DNA of 6,100 bases from the NCBI GenBank assembly GCA_046719305.1, contig JBDNDE010000283.1:1-6100 (forward strand), in the 5' to 3' direction. Position 1 is the stretch's first letter; each line of letters begins with the position of its first letter. Below are positions 5,734 through 6,100 of the stretch, piece after piece. This stretch comes from RGDT01 sp046719305. Lineage in GTDB: Bacteria; Planctomycetota; Planctomycetia; Gemmatales; Gemmataceae. The notes beneath the pieces were generated by a model that made no database searches, was not told the origin of the DNA, and saw only the letters and a program-made list of their open reading frames with translations. The translations under genes and the position numbers were made by a program.

Positions 5734-6100
5734 ATGAAGATAAACGATTTAAGTGCGTGGGCTGTAGCCCTGACGGTTCTGGCAGCGGTCGGCTCTCCCG
5801 CGCGGGCAGCTTGGAACAATGTGTTTCAGGTGTGTTGCAACACTTGTACGACCCCTGCTCCTGTCGTGACGATGTATAGTGCGCCTGTGGTGGTCGAGTA
5901 TGCAGCAGATCCGTGTCCGCCGCCCTGCCCTCAGCAAATTTGCACCACGAGGTATGTTCAGAGGACCTACTACCAGCCAGTTATGACATACAAACAAGAG
6001 ACCTACACCGAAGCAGTGGTTTCTTATCAAACTCGTTATTACACCGAGGCTGTAACTTCCTACCGTTACTCGTGTGCCTATAACCCCTGCACCTGTCGAT
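5734..6100 (+). CDS. Secreted Cys/Tyr-rich repeat protein, function unknown (3' end outside window)
   Basis: The first 122 codons of a gene that runs off the right edge with no stop. Residues 1-25 are a Sec signal peptide: Lys at position 2, a hydrophobic core at about 9-19, and a probable signal peptidase I site after ARA (23-25). The mature part begins AWNNVFQVCC and has Cys at 34, 35, 38, 61, 65, 70, 114, 119 and 121, several in pairs one to four residues apart. A Pro- and Val-rich section follows, then three 12-residue Tyr-rich repeats at 78-113 with a core like YYTEAVTSY. The even spacing of Tyr and the many Cys suggest a disulfide-stabilised extracellular or cell-surface protein. I recall similar hypothetical proteins with SYR/EPVTSY-type repeats in Gemmata-like planctomycetes, but know no function. 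It is transcribed away from hemY and has its own strong ribosome binding site. Confidence 0.88.
   Translation, partial: MKINDLSAWAVALTVLAAVGSPARAAWNNVFQVCCNTCTTPAPVVTMYSAPVVVEYAADPCPPPCPQQICTTRYVQRTYYQPVMTYKQETYTEAVVSYQTRYYTEAVTSYRYSCAYNPCTCR
5965..6072 (+). repeat. Three 36-base in-frame repeats coding 12-residue Tyr-rich units
   Basis: Units are 5965-6000, 6001-6036 and 6037-6072. Each encodes a Tyr at positions 2 and 9, Val at 6, and small or acidic residues between (TYYQPVMTYKQE, TYTEAVVSYQTR, YYTEAVTSYRYS). The DNA copies have diverged mostly at third positions, so the repeat is kept at protein level. More copies may lie past the window edge. Confidence 0.75.

Noticed and set aside
5676..5879. 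Plus-strand ORF of 67 codons overlapping the start of the secreted protein gene
   Set aside because: It is out of frame with the gene that has a signal peptide and an ideal Shine-Dalgarno.
5749..6030. Minus-strand ORF of 93 codons opposite the secreted protein gene
   Set aside because: It is antisense to a clear signal-peptide and repeat protein; a shadow frame.

Overview
The window looks like a stretch of bacterial chromosome from a planctomycete, most likely of the Gemmata/Gemmatales group. This is inferred from style only: an N-terminal two-CxxC zinc ribbon on a membrane protein, a secreted Cys/Tyr-rich repeat protein of a kind I associate with planctomycetes, moderately high GC, and genes mostly without Shine-Dalgarno sequences. 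No rRNA or marker gene is present, so the assignment is tentative. I see no tRNA, rRNA, CRISPR array, insertion sequence or phage gene.

Layout. (1) Positions 1 to about 85 carry what looks like the truncated or frame-broken end of an upstream membrane-protein gene in frame 2, possibly of the SbtA bicarbonate-transporter type. It runs without a stop into (2) a plus-strand permease (88-1695). This is a DUF318/ArsP_1-type membrane domain fused to a C-terminal YcgQ/DUF1980-like domain, which are two separate adjacent proteins in Bacillus subtilis. (3) A plus-strand protein with two zinc ribbons and about three membrane helices (1733-2743) follows after 37 bases and is probably co-transcribed. (4) On the minus strand, and convergent with it (10 bases between the stop codons), lies a plant/cyanobacterial-type glucose-1-phosphate adenylyltransferase, glgC (2754-4040). 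(5) Upstream of glgC on the same strand, 47 bases away, is a HemY-type protoporphyrinogen/coproporphyrinogen oxidase (4088-5461). (6) A 272-base divergent intergenic region holds short repeats. (7) The first 122 codons of a secreted Cys- and Tyr-rich 12-residue-repeat protein (5734 to the window end) follow, and this gene has the best ribosome binding site in the window.

Functionally the window is a set of small, largely independent units. The permease and zinc-ribbon protein may form a metal-related membrane pair, which is inferred from the Cys-rich motifs and from what is known of the YcgR/YcgQ families. The hemY-glgC pair couples a late haem-synthesis enzyme to the committed step of glycogen synthesis, probably only by shared transcription. 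The last gene encodes an exported, probably disulfide-rich surface or matrix protein of unknown role.

The points most worth a second look are the frame switch at the left edge, the permease-DUF1980 fusion with its internal inverted-repeat-like duplication, the Lys-to-Arg change at an expected allosteric position of GlgC, and the secreted repeat protein.
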